Origin: Cupriavidus basilensis
GTDB lineage: Bacteria > Pseudomonadota > Gammaproteobacteria > Burkholderiales > Burkholderiaceae
Length of the DNA: 64,000 nucleotides
Reading direction: 5' to 3'
Assembly (NCBI RefSeq): GCF_000876015.1
Contig: NZ_BBQM01000033.1
Span: 1-64,000, forward strand
In this document: positions 25,633-35,575 of the stretch, in pieces
Layout of the letters: the number at the start of each line of letters is the position of its first letter
Numbering within the stretch: the stretch's first letter is position 1
Translations under genes and position numbers: made by a program
The notes under the pieces: model-generated
Database searches by the model: none
The model's input: only the letters and a program-made list of their open reading frames with translations
Told to the model about the DNA's origin: nothing

Positions 25633-28077
25633 CTAGCGCTGGCGCTGCCGCATGGCGCGGCCGATGGCGCCGGTGCGCAGCGCGATCTTGGCGGCGTCCT
25701 CGCGCAGCGCGCGCAGGCGGCGCTCGAGGATGGCGTTGGCGCTGCGCCCGGTGGAGCTTGCCGTGCTGCCGCCGCCCGGCTCGCGCCGGGCCGCGGTGGC
25801 CTTGGCCAGCTCGCCCGAGGCCGCGGCCTGCACCAGCACGTCGGCGCGGCGGCGGTCGGCGGAATCGGCCAGGCGCGCGCGGCGCGCGCTGGCCTCGTCG
25901 GCGGTGGAAGTGGCATCCACCGCCGCGTTGAGCGCGGCCGCCGCCAGCGGCGCGGCGCCCGCCGCGGACACATGGCCCGGCCCCGCTTCGGCGCCGGCCC
26001 TGGGCATGGCGGGCCCGGCCCCGACCGCGGCCGCCGCCGCGGTGGCCGGCTCTCCGGGGCGCACGAATCCCACGCCGCGCCCGCCCGCGCGGTCGTCCTC
26101 CACCAGCCGCTCGCTTGCCAGCGCGAGGCTGTTCGTGGCGGCGTCGATGGCCTGGCGGATGGCGGCCTCGGCCGCCGGCACGTCGAGCTCGCCGTAGTGC
26201 TCGCGCACCTGGATGCGCGCCGCCGCCACGTGCGCGGCCACCAGGTAGTTCTGCACGATGAAGCGGCTCAGGTTGTCCACCGCGCGGTGCCGGCTCTTGG
26301 GCTCGTCGAGCATGCGCTGGAACGAGCCGATCAGCGCCGACAGGCTGTCCATGAACTGCTTGCGCTGCACGCGGTAGGCGAAGTCGTCCTTGGCCACGCG
26401 CAGCAGCAGGTCGCGCGTGGCGGCGATGTAGCGGCGGTTGGCCTGCAGCACGTTCTCCACCAGCGCGGGCAGCGCGCGGTACTCCCAGCTCGGCAGCACG
26501 AAGCTGAACACCGAGGCGATCACCCCGCCGATCACCGTGTCGATCAGCCGCTCGCCGGCCACCGTGGTGCTGCCCGGCAGCAGCAGGTTGATCTGGATGA
26601 GCACCTGCACGCAGGCGGCCACCGCGGTGTAGCGGTACTTGATGGTGGAGAACGCCGTGCCCGCCACCAGCGCCACGAACAGCACGCCGAGCAGCACCAG
26701 CGGCTGGTGCACCACGCGCAGCACCGCCACCGAGATCGCGCAGCCGATCAGCGTGCCGATCAGGCGGTCGTTGTAGCGCTGCTTGGTCATGCTGAAGTTG
26801 GGCTTCAGGATGACGATGATGGTCAGCAGGATCCAGTAGCTGTGCGAGACGTAAGGCAGGTGGTCGGCGATCCACAGCCCCGCGCCCACCGCCAGCGTGA
26901 TGCGCAGCGCGAAGCGGAACGCCGGCGACTTCCAGTTCAGGTTGTCGCGCAGCACCTTGAGCTCGTAGCGCTGGCGCGTCAGGAACGGCGTCATGTCCGG
27001 GCCGGGCAGCACCTTGCTGGGCTCCACCGGCGTGCGCGAGGCCTCGTGCAGCTGCGCCACCAGCGCGATGGCGCCCTTGATCATGTCGAGCGTCTCGGCC
27101 AGCGCGGTCATCGCCGCGGGCGGGATGTGGTGATGGCGCAGCTGCGCGATCTCGGCCTCGACCGCGCGCAGCTCCTGGCGGTAGTCCACCTCGGCATAGG
27201 AGTAGCGCCCGCGCGTGATGTCGTAGGCGATCGACTCCACGTCCTGGCACATCAGCTGCACCAGCCGGCGCAGGTGGTCCAGCACCGGCGTGCCGGCGAA
27301 GGTCTGGCGCAGCAGCGGGTAGTCAGTGTTGGTGGAGAGGATGTACTCGTACAGGTCCAGCATGCGCAGGTGCGCCTGCACCAGCAGCCCGTCATGCGTG
27401 GTGCGGTTGCCGCGCAGCACCAGGTCGCGCGCGGCCTGCTGGCGCTCGGCCACCACGATCTGCTGGCGCACGAGCTGGTTGAACTGCGCCTCGTAGTCGT
27501 TGCCGGCATCGTAGAAGCCGGCCTTGATCTCCAGGTAGCCCGCCATCTCGTACAGCGCCTCGGCCAGCACCTGCTGCTTGGTGCGCCGCTGCGTGGCCCA
27601 GCTCACCGCCATCGCGTAGCCCATGTAGGCCACCGCGCCCGCGCCGAACAGCAGCGCGTGCTCCAGCGCGCGCCGCACCACGAAATCCTCGTTGACGGTC
27701 AGCGTCATGACGAACAAGGCCGAGAACTGCAGCGGCAAGGTCTTGTTGCCGTAGGCCGTCATCATCCCGGCCATGAACGTCACCAGCACCAGCACCAGCG
27801 GCATCACGCGCGGGAACGGCGTGGCCATCGCCACCGCCAGCGTGACCGCCGTGCACAGCAGCACGCTGGCCAGCATCTCGTTGAACTTGTGGTTCAGCGG
27901 GTTGGGCAGGTCCATCAGGCTGGTGCACAGCGCGCCGATCGACACCACCATCGCGGTGGGCAGGTCGGTGAACTGCATGGCCACCAGCGTGGCGCCGATC
28001 ACCCCGGTGGCCGAGCGCAGGCCCCGGTAGACGTAGTGCGAGTAGATGAAGGTGCGGGGATCGTGCGCGTATTCCAT
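25633..28077 (-). CDS. FUSC-family inner-membrane protein (YccS/YhfK-like)
   Basis: An 814-residue protein with two blocks of transmembrane helices (about 22-165 and 385-510) separated by a cytoplasmic domain, and a long soluble C-terminal part. This matches the FUSC/YccS group related to fusaric acid resistance and aromatic acid efflux proteins. The last 120-150 residues are low-complexity and Ala/Arg-rich, with many AAAA-type runs, and are probably disordered. The ATG has no clear ribosome site. It converges on the ABC operon across a short stretch with GAAGCAGC repeats (25588-25630). The transported compound is unknown. Confidence 0.82.
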   Translation of the reverse strand: MEYAHDPRTFIYSHYVYRGLRSATGVIGATLVAMQFTDLPTAMVVSIGALCTSLMDLPNPLNHKFNEMLASVLLCTAVTLAVAMATPFPRVMPLVLVLVTFMAGMMTAYGNKTLPLQFSALFVMTLTVNEDFVVRRALEHALLFGAGAVAYMGYAMAVSWATQRRTKQQVLAEALYEMAGYLEIKAGFYDAGNDYEAQFNQLVRQQIVVAERQQAARDLVLRGNRTTHDGLLVQAHLRMLDLYEYILSTNTDYPLLRQTFAGTPVLDHLRRLVQLMCQDVESIAYDITRGRYSYAEVDYRQELRAVEAEIAQLRHHHIPPAAMTALAETLDMIKGAIALVAQLHEASRTPVEPSKVLPGPDMTPFLTRQRYELKVLRDNLNWKSPAFRFALRITLAVGAGLWIADHLPYVSHSYWILLTIIVILKPNFSMTKQRYNDRLIGTLIGCAISVAVLRVVHQPLVLLGVLFVALVAGTAFSTIKYRYTAVAACVQVLIQINLLLPGSTTVAGERLIDTVIGGVIASVFSFVLPSWEYRALPALVENVLQANRRYIAATRDLLLRVAKDDFAYRVQRKQFMDSLSALIGSFQRMLDEPKSRHRAVDNLSRFIVQNYLVAAHVAAARIQVREHYGELDVPAAEAAIRQAIDAATNSLALASERLVEDDRAGGRGVGFVRPGEPATAAAAAVGAGPAMPRAGAEAGPGHVSAAGAAPLAAAALNAAVDATSTADEASARRARLADSADRRRADVLVQAAASGELAKATAARREPGGGSTASSTGRSANAILERRLRALREDAAKIALRTGAIGRAMRQRQR

Positions 28078-28119
28078 GTGGCGGCTTGGGGCTGGCCTCG
28101 GGGCGGGGCGCGGCCGGTC

Positions 28120-29925
28120 TTACTGGCCCAGCCAGCGGGCCCGCATGGGCTGGCGGCCGCCCTCGGCCGTCACCGTGTACTGCGCGGCCGGCTCGCGGGC
28201 GAAGGTCAGCGGCAGCACGTGCAGCTCGTCGCGGCGGAACACGTGGCACTCGGCGCGGTCGCCGGCGCGGTAGCGCGCCAGCAGCTTGTCCAGCTGCCCG
28301 GGCGCCACGCGCAGGCCGTCCAGCGCGGCCAGCAGGTCGCCCGCCGACAGCCCGGCCGCCTGGCCGGCGCCGCCGTCGAGCACCTGGGTGACGCGCACCC
28401 AGCCGTCCTCGGTCTTGGTCTTGATGCCGAGCGCGGCATTGCGCTCCGGCTTCGTGGGCGCCGCCTTGATGCCGAACGGCTTGAACAGCGCCGCCAGCGG
28501 CAGCTCGCCGGTGCCTTCGGTCAGCGCGCGCAGCAGCGTGCCCAGGCGCAGGCCAGTGACTTCATCGATGAGGACATGGACCTCGGCCTCGGTCACGCCG
28601 CGCTGCTGCGCGCCCGGCGCGTAGAAATCGCTGCCGTAGCGCTGCCACAGCGCGCGCATGACGTCGTCGAGCGAGCGGCGGTTGCGGGTCCGGGCGCGGA
28701 TGGTGAGGTCCAGCGCCAGCGCCACCAGCGAACCCTTGGTGTAATAGCTGACGATGGCATTGGGCGCGTTCTCGTCCTGGCGGTAATACTTGGTCCAGGC
28801 GTCGAACGAGCTTTCGGCCACGCTTTGCTTGGTGCGGCCGTTGCCGCGCAGCACGCCGTTCCAGGTCTTGGCCAGCAGCTCGACGTACTGCGCCTCGGTG
28901 ATGGCGCCGCTGCGCACCAGCATCAGGTCGTCGTAATAACTGGTGAAGCCCTCGAACAGCCACAGCAGCGGCGTGTGGGTTTCCTCGCGCAGCCGGTACG
29001 GCACGAACGCCGCGGGCTTGATGCGCTTGACGTTCCAGGTGTGGAAATACTCGTGGCTGCACAGGCCGAGGAAGGTGCGGTAGCCCTCGGTGGCCTCCGC
29101 CTTGCCGCGCGCCGGCAGGTCCGCGCGCGCGCACATCAGCGCGGTGCTGGCGCGATGCTCCAGCCCGCCGTAGCCGTCGGTGGTGACCATCGTCATGAAG
29201 ACGTAGCGGCGGTTGCTGTCGAGGAACGGCGCGCGTTCGGTCTTCGGCTCGAACAGGCGGATCTGCGCTTCGCAGACCTGCTTGAGGTCGCGGCACACGC
29301 GCTCGAGGTCCAGTTGCGGCACGCGGCCGGTGAAGACCACGTCGTGCCGGGCGCCGCACGCGACGAAGCTGCCCAGCGCGAAGGTGCCCATCTCGACCGG
29401 GTGGTCGACCAGCTCGTCGTAGTCGGCCACCTGGTAGCGGCCGAAGCCGTAGCGCTTCGCGCCGCCGCGGCCCGGCGCCTCGCGCATGGCGGTGGCGACG
29501 CGCCAGCCGGCGTAGGCCTCGCCCGCGGGCGGCAGGATGTCCACCGTGCAGGGCTGGTGCTCGCGCCCCTCGGCGCACAGGAACACGGAACTGCCGTTGA
29601 AGAAGCCGTGCGTGGCGTCGAGGTGCGCGGCGCGCACCGACAGGTCCCACGCGTACACCTCGTAGCTCAGCGTCAGCGGCCCGTCCACCGGCGCGGCCTG
29701 CCAGCTCTGCTTGTCGCGCTTGGCCAGCGCGACCTGCCGGCCGCCCGCGTCGGCGCGGATGCGCACGATGTTGCGGGCGAAGTCGCGGATCATGTAGCTG
29801 CCGGGAATCCACGCCGGCAGGTAGAACTGCTGGCCGGCGGGATCGGGGGCGTCCACCGTGACGGTGACGGCGAACAGGTGCGCTTCCGGTTGAAGCGGGG
29901 CGATGGCGTAGTGGATCGGCTTCAT
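28120..29925 (-). CDS. M61-family metallopeptidase with PDZ domain
   Basis: A 601-residue zinc peptidase of the glycyl aminopeptidase (M61) family. The zinc motif HEYFH lies at 291-295, with the third ligand Glu325 in LFEGFTSYY; GYGGLEHR (about 251-258) is the conserved substrate-binding segment. The N-terminal 180 residues form the family beta domain, and a PDZ domain (about 500-570; GAGQAAGLSAGDLLAALDGL) is near the C-terminus. No signal peptide is visible, so it is probably cytoplasmic. A TACAAT element lies 7 nt before the ATG, with no ribosome site, suggesting a leaderless transcript. Confidence 0.9.
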   Translation of the reverse strand: MKPIHYAIAPLQPEAHLFAVTVTVDAPDPAGQQFYLPAWIPGSYMIRDFARNIVRIRADAGGRQVALAKRDKQSWQAAPVDGPLTLSYEVYAWDLSVRAAHLDATHGFFNGSSVFLCAEGREHQPCTVDILPPAGEAYAGWRVATAMREAPGRGGAKRYGFGRYQVADYDELVDHPVEMGTFALGSFVACGARHDVVFTGRVPQLDLERVCRDLKQVCEAQIRLFEPKTERAPFLDSNRRYVFMTMVTTDGYGGLEHRASTALMCARADLPARGKAEATEGYRTFLGLCSHEYFHTWNVKRIKPAAFVPYRLREETHTPLLWLFEGFTSYYDDLMLVRSGAITEAQYVELLAKTWNGVLRGNGRTKQSVAESSFDAWTKYYRQDENAPNAIVSYYTKGSLVALALDLTIRARTRNRRSLDDVMRALWQRYGSDFYAPGAQQRGVTEAEVHVLIDEVTGLRLGTLLRALTEGTGELPLAALFKPFGIKAAPTKPERNAALGIKTKTEDGWVRVTQVLDGGAGQAAGLSAGDLLAALDGLRVAPGQLDKLLARYRAGDRAECHVFRRDELHVLPLTFAREPAAQYTVTAEGGRQPMRARWLGQ

Positions 29926-30018
29926 GAGCGTGATTGTAGCGCCATGCCCGCGCGCGCTTCCGCCATGCCGCGCCGTGCCGCACCGTGTGCCGCGCTGCGC
30001 TGGCGGCCGGCCGGGCCG

Positions 30019-31008
30019 TCAGGCGTTGATGTTCACCACCACGCGCCCGCGCATGCCGCCCTCGACGATCCTGCGGCCCGCCTCGATGGCGCCGGACAAG
30101 CCGATCTCGCTGGTGATGGCGCGCAGGCGGTCCGGCGCCAGATCCGTGGCCAGCCGCTGCCAGGCCTGCTCGCGCCTGGCCATCGGCGCCATCACGCTGT
30201 CGATGCCGTACAGCGTGATGCCGCGCAGGATGAACGGCGCCACCGAGGCCGGGAAGTCCAGCCCCTGCGCCAGCCCGCAGCACGTCACCGCGCCGCCGTA
30301 GCGCACCTGGGCGCAGGCGTTGACCAGCGTGTGCGAGCCCACCGAGTCCACCACCGCGGCCCAGCGCTCCTTCTGCATCGGCTTGCCGGGCTTGCCCAGT
30401 TCGGTGCGGTCGATCACCTCGGCCGCGCCCAGCGCCTTGAGGAAATCCGCCTCGGCGGTCTTGCCGGTGGACGCCGCCACGCGATAGCCGAGCTTGGACA
30501 GCAGCGCGATCGCCACCGTGCCCACGCCGCCCGAGGCGCCGGTCACCAGCACCTCGCCATCGCCCGGCGCGACGCCCGCGCGCTCCAGCGCCAGCACCGA
30601 CAGCATGGCGGTGTAGCCGGCCGTGCCGATGGCCATCGCCTGCTGCGCGGTGAAGGCGTCCGGCAGCTTCACCAGCCAGTCGCCCTTCAGGCGCGCGCGC
30701 TGCGCCAGGCAGCCCCAGTGCGTCTCGCCCACGCCGAAGCCGTTGAGCACCACGCGGTCGCCCGCCCGCCAGCGCGGGTGCGCGGATTCCAGCACCGTGC
30801 CGGCGCCGTCGATACCCGCCACCATCGGCCACTTGCGCACCACCGGCGCGCGGCCCGTGATGGCCAGGCCGTCCTTGTAGTTGATGGTGGAATAGTCGAC
30901 CGCGACCAGCACGTCGCCATCCGCCGGCAGGGCGGATTCCTCGAGCGCGGTGACGGCGGCCTGGGTGGCGCCGCCGTCCTGGGTCAGCAGCAATGCCTGG
31001 AACGTCAT
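30019..31008 (-). CDS. acuI: acrylyl-CoA reductase AcuI/YhdH-type oxidoreductase
   Basis: A 329-residue zinc-independent MDR-superfamily enzyme expected to reduce acryloyl-CoA to propionyl-CoA with NADPH, a detoxifying step. Typical segments are STINYKDGLAITGRAPVVR near residue 40, GIDGAGTV, LNGFGVGETHWG, and the nucleotide-binding TGASGGVGTVAIALLSKLGY (about 156-175). No structural zinc cysteines are present. AGGAGA precedes the ATG at the right distance. It lies downstream of, and in the same direction as, dsbC. Confidence 0.87.
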   Translation of the reverse strand: MTFQALLLTQDGGATQAAVTALEESALPADGDVLVAVDYSTINYKDGLAITGRAPVVRKWPMVAGIDGAGTVLESAHPRWRAGDRVVLNGFGVGETHWGCLAQRARLKGDWLVKLPDAFTAQQAMAIGTAGYTAMLSVLALERAGVAPGDGEVLVTGASGGVGTVAIALLSKLGYRVAASTGKTAEADFLKALGAAEVIDRTELGKPGKPMQKERWAAVVDSVGSHTLVNACAQVRYGGAVTCCGLAQGLDFPASVAPFILRGITLYGIDSVMAPMARREQAWQRLATDLAPDRLRAITSEIGLSGAIEAGRRIVEGGMRGRVVVNINA

Positions 31009-31083
31009 GATGTCTCCTTCCGCGTCAGCGGATAGCGAAGGTCAGATGAACGAGGCGCCGGGCATGGCCGCCGGCGCGAGAGC

Positions 31084-31842
31084 TTACTTCTTGAGGCCGG
31101 CGAGCTTGCGCTCGAGCGTGGCGGCGTCGGCGGCGCCGGGGATGCGCGTGCCGTCCATGAAGAACACGGCCGGGGTGCCGGTGATGTTGAGGCTCTGGCC
31201 CAGCGTCAGGTTGTCATCCACGGGCGTCTTGCAACTGCCGTTGCCGGTCAGCGCCACGCGGTTGAGCATCCAGTCGCGCCAGGCCTTGGTGCGGTCGGTC
31301 GCGCACCAGACCTGCTTGGCCTTGACCTCCGAGTCCGGCGACAGCACCGGGTAGAGGAAGGTGTAGACCGTGATATTGTCCATCTGCTGGAAGGTCTGCT
31401 CGATGCGCTTGCAGTAACCGCAGTTCGGGTCCGAGAACACCGCCACCTGGCGGCTGCCGTCGCCCTTGGTCCACTTGATGGCGCGCGCCAGCGGCAGGTC
31501 CGACCACTTGATGCGGTTCAGGTCCGCCACGCGCTCCTCGGTCAGGTTGGTGCCGGTCTTGGTGTCGACCATCTCGCCGTTGATGACGTAGCGCCCGGTG
31601 GCGTCGGTATAGACCACCTGCCCGCCGATATTGACCTCGAACAGGCCCGGCACCGGCGTCTTGCCCACGCTCTTGACCTCGGCGCGCCCGCCCAGCATCT
31701 TCTGGATCGACTCCTTGATGCGGTCGGTGCCCGGTTCGCTCGCCGCCACGGCGTGCAGCGCGAAGCCGGCCGCCGCCAGGCCGCCGGCAAGAGTGGCAAC
31801 GGTCGCCGACAGGGCGGGACGGCGGCGCAGGAATTGCAACAT
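31084..31842 (-). CDS. dsbC: thiol:disulfide interchange protein DsbC
   Basis: A 252-residue periplasmic disulfide isomerase. An N-terminal signal peptide (about 1-34, cleaved after HAVAA) is followed by the dimerisation domain and a thioredoxin fold with active site CGYC at 141-144 and the cis-Pro loop TGTPAVFF. The additional Cys pair (VWCATDRT and NGSCKTP) is as in other DsbC proteins. It shuffles wrong disulfides and is kept reduced by a DsbD-type protein encoded elsewhere. It follows the UbiH-type gene in the same direction. Confidence 0.93.
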   Translation of the reverse strand: MLQFLRRRPALSATVATLAGGLAAAGFALHAVAASEPGTDRIKESIQKMLGGRAEVKSVGKTPVPGLFEVNIGGQVVYTDATGRYVINGEMVDTKTGTNLTEERVADLNRIKWSDLPLARAIKWTKGDGSRQVAVFSDPNCGYCKRIEQTFQQMDNITVYTFLYPVLSPDSEVKAKQVWCATDRTKAWRDWMLNRVALTGNGSCKTPVDDNLTLGQSLNITGTPAVFFMDGTRIPGAADAATLERKLAGLKK

Positions 31843-31884
31843 GATGACTCCAGGTATCCGGTGATCCGGCGCGCGCTTCGGGCC

Positions 31885-33141
31885 TCAGCCCAGCGCGCGG
31901 CCGATGAGAAAACGTTTGAGCAGCGGCTGGCCGCCCACCGCCCGCATGCCGGCATTGCGCACCGTGCGCGCCATGCCGCCCGGCAGCGAGAACAGCCGGT
32001 GCAGGCCGTCGGTGGCCGCCGTCAGCGACAGCAGGTCCGTGGCGCGCGCGCGCTCGTAGCGGCGCAGCAGGCGCAGGTCCCCTTCGCCGCGGAACGACTC
32101 TTTGGCGGCCATCACGCGGCCAAGTTCCGCCACGTCGCGCAGGCCCAGGTTCATGCCCTGCCCGGCCAGCGGATGCACCACGTGGGCCGCGTCGCCCACC
32201 AGCGCCACGTGCGGCTGCGCGAACTGCTCCGCGCGCTGCAGCACCAGCGGGAAACCCTGCGCCGGCGTCACGCAGCGCAGCGCGCCGAACTGCCGGCCCA
32301 CCGCGCCGCTGGCGGCCTGCATCACGGTGGCCGAGAGCGCCTCCGGCGACAAGGCCAGCAGCTCCGCCGCGTGCGCCTCGTCGGCCGACCACACCATCGA
32401 CACGCGCCGCCCCGGCAACGGCAGCAGCGCCAAGATCTCGCCGTTGGCCGGCTCCTCGTCCGCCATCAGCTTGGCCGGCGCGCCCAGGAACCACTGCCAG
32501 GCCGTGTCCTGGTGCGGCTGCTCGCATTCGAAATTGGCCACCACGCCAAGCTGACGGTAGCGCCGCTTGGAGACCGGGATATGACACTGGTCGCGCAGCC
32601 ACGAGCGCGCGCCGTCCGCGCCCACCACCAGCGCCGCGCGCACCTTGTCGCCGCCGGCCAGCGTCAGCGTGGCGCCGTCGTGGTCGCGCTGGAACGCCGC
32701 GGCGGTATCGTCGAACCAGTGCACCTGGTGCTGGAACCGCAACGCCGTATCCAGCACGCGCTCCACCTGGCCCGACTCGATGATCCACGCCAGTTGCGGC
32801 ACCGTGGCCGCATACGCCGAGAAATGCAGGTCGCCCGCGGCCGGGGCATCCTCGCGCGCCGCGCTGGCGTCGCCGGACACCCGCATGTCGCACACCGGCT
32901 GCACCCGCGCCGGATCCAGCGCCTCCCACACGCGCAACTGCGCCAGCAGCGCCTGCGAGCTGGCCGAGAACGCATAGATGCGGCTGTCCCACTGGTCTGC
33001 CGCCGGCGCGCTCGCCTGCGGACGCGGCGCGACCAGCGCCACCTGCATGCCCTGCTGGGCCAGCAACAACGCGCAAGCCTTGCCGACGATACCGCCGCCG
33101 ACCACGGCAACCTGGAAACGGGAGGGGGATGGACGAGTCAT
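31885..33141 (-). CDS. FAD-dependent UbiH/UbiF/VisC-type hydroxylase
   Basis: A 418-residue flavoprotein monooxygenase expected to hydroxylate the ring in ubiquinone synthesis. The N-terminal FAD motif is VVGGGIVGKACALLL, the middle motif VGADGARS, and the C-terminal family signature GDAAHVVHPLAGQGMNLGLRD (near 300). Which ring position it acts on (UbiH, UbiI, UbiF or UbiM type) cannot be told here. TATAAT on the minus strand (33148-33153) ends 6 nt before the ATG with no ribosome site, predicting a transcript that starts at the start codon. It is divergent from ychF. Confidence 0.88.
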   Translation of the reverse strand: MTRPSPSRFQVAVVGGGIVGKACALLLAQQGMQVALVAPRPQASAPAADQWDSRIYAFSASSQALLAQLRVWEALDPARVQPVCDMRVSGDASAAREDAPAAGDLHFSAYAATVPQLAWIIESGQVERVLDTALRFQHQVHWFDDTAAAFQRDHDGATLTLAGGDKVRAALVVGADGARSWLRDQCHIPVSKRRYRQLGVVANFECEQPHQDTAWQWFLGAPAKLMADEEPANGEILALLPLPGRRVSMVWSADEAHAAELLALSPEALSATVMQAASGAVGRQFGALRCVTPAQGFPLVLQRAEQFAQPHVALVGDAAHVVHPLAGQGMNLGLRDVAELGRVMAAKESFRGEGDLRLLRRYERARATDLLSLTAATDGLHRLFSLPGGMARTVRNAGMRAVGGQPLLKRFLIGRALG

Positions 33142-33291
33142 GGCTGGATTATAGCCATCCCGGCACTTCGCCCGCGCCCGTCCCGTGCGCCGGCCAACGC
33201 CGCGCCGGACCGCCGCCGCCGGCCACCCCGGGCACGGTGCGCACACGCCCATCCGCTAGAATAGGGGTTTTGCTATTTCAAGCCTTCTACC

Positions 33292-34383
<1,092 letters not shown>

Positions 34384-34431
34384 TCAGCGTTTGAGCATAC
34401 TCAGCGGCCGTCTCTGACCGGCTCGCAAGGG

Positions 34432-34468
34432 AAAAGCCCCGCAAGGCATGAAGCCGGCGGGGCTTTTT
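34432..34468 (+). terminator. intrinsic terminator of ychF
   Basis: AAAAGCCCCGC (34432-34442) pairs with GCGGGGCTTTT (34457-34467), a long GC-rich stem with a 14-nt loop and a T5 tail. The A-run on the left makes it potentially bidirectional. Confidence 0.9.
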
Positions 34469-34575
34469 CATTTGGGATGTTGCTGGCGAGCACCCTGCAG
34501 CCCATGCCAGTCGAGAGCCAGCAACTCGGCGTAGTGGATTTCCATCTATACGCAATTTGCGTATGATTAACATCC

Positions 34576-34914
34576 ATGAAAGCCGTCTTCGTCGAATTGC
34601 CCGCCTTCGCCCGATACCGGACCGCGTACCTGGATGATGATGCATTCCGTGGACTGCAATCGGCCATGATGATCAATCCGGAGGCCGGCGATGTGATCGA
34701 AGGCACCGGCGGCCTGCGCAAACTGTGGCATGGTGATCCGCGCAGGGGCAAGGGTAAGCGCGGTGGCCTGCGGGTGATCTACTACTGATGGGACGGTGGC
34801 CGGCAATTCTGGCTATTCACCCTGTACGACAAGAATGAGTTGAAGGACTTGAGCGCCGACGAGAAGAAAGCGCTCAAGCGTATGTTGAAAGCAGAACTGG
34901 AAGTCAGGCGATGA
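34576..34914 (+). pseudogene. HigB2/RelE-family toxin gene interrupted by an in-frame TGA
   Basis: The frame encodes a 112-residue type II toxin very like HigB2 of Vibrio cholerae (MKAVFVELPAFARYR.., VIEGTGGLRK.., GKGKRGGLRVIYY), but codon 71 (34786-34788) is TGA. The same frame continues after it without interruption (WDGGRQFWLFTLYDKNELKD..) to a TGA that overlaps the antitoxin ATG (ATGA). Since family members have an aromatic residue here, a TGG to TGA change is the simplest explanation. The truncated 70-residue product lacks the C-terminal third of the ribonuclease fold and is probably inactive. Confidence 0.88.
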
Positions 34915-35225
34915 AAAAACGGAACCTGTTTGCGGAAATTGCCGAGGGTTTTGATGCCCTGTCCGATGCGCGTACCGGCAAGCAGACACTGCGCACGCAC
35001 GAGGTGGAGATGAAGTCGGCGCCCGAGATCACCGCCGGCGAACTGCTCGCGCTGCGGGAGCGCTTGCACCTGTCGCGGCCGGTGTTCGCCAGCTACCTGC
35101 GCACCAACCCCCGCACGCTGGAAAATTGGGAGCAGGGCCGGGCCAAGCCAAATGCCCAGGCCGCCCTGCTGATCCGCCTGGTCGAGAAGTTTCCTGATAC
35201 GGTGGAACGGCTGGCGGTGGTGTGA
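34911..35225 (+). CDS. HigA2/NadS-family antitoxin with HTH domain
   Basis: A 104-residue antitoxin that should bind its toxin and repress the operon promoter. The N-terminal part (MKKRNLFAEIAEGFDAL) is the toxin-binding segment; the C-terminal XRE-type helix-turn-helix (about 45-95) reads LRERLHLSRPVFASYLRTNP then RTLENWEQGRAKPN. The ATG overlaps the toxin stop, so in the intact operon its translation was coupled. It remains intact although the toxin frame is broken, as expected if it was needed until the toxin died or still acts against other HigB proteins. Confidence 0.9.
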   Translation: MKKRNLFAEIAEGFDALSDARTGKQTLRTHEVEMKSAPEITAGELLALRERLHLSRPVFASYLRTNPRTLENWEQGRAKPNAQAALLIRLVEKFPDTVERLAVV

Positions 35226-35234
35226 GGGGATTAA

Positions 35235-35546
35235 TTGGTCGGCGAGGGATTTGACCATCCTCCGCTCGATACCCTCGTGCTCGCCATGCCGATCTCGTGG
35301 AAGGGAACGCTGCAACAATACGCAGGCCGCCTCCACCGCGAACATGCAAACAAGACTCGCGTGTGTATCATCGATTTCATCGACTCCGGCCACCCCGCCC
35401 TGCTGCGGATGTGGGATCGGCGACGGCGCGGCTACCAGGCGATGGGTTATCGGATTCCAGCGTCTTCAATCGGAAACGATCTGGATTTCGAATTGGAGAC
35501 TTCAGACGAGACGGATGCCCAGCGGACCACGGCCACACCGGACTGA
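35235..35546 (+). pseudogene. 3' fragment of an SF2 (DEAD/DEAH-type) helicase gene
   Basis: About 103 residues that match only the C-terminal RecA-like half of a superfamily 2 helicase: motif V as GEGFDHPPLDTLVLAMP and motif VI as QYAGRLHR. IIDFIDSGHPALLRMWDRR and GYQAMGYRI resemble the ends of helicases found in TOTE-type conflict and other defence systems. A stop codon immediately precedes the TTG at 35235, and the motif I-III half is absent, so this is the truncated remainder of a gene otherwise deleted. It directly follows the antitoxin stop. The system it came from is uncertain. Confidence 0.75.
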
Positions 35547-35575
35547 GCAACGCTGCTCTCGGGAAATTCGCGGAC

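Noticed and set aside
22407-25973. Open frame of about 1190 codons on the minus strand
   Set aside because: It is antisense to the ABC permease and ATPase genes, which have clear motifs; the product is low-complexity.
25972-31035. Open frame of nearly 1700 codons on the plus strand
   Set aside because: It covers four genes on the opposite strand (FUSC, M61, AcuI and others) and has a His/Arg/Gln-rich composition typical of GC-rich antisense frames.
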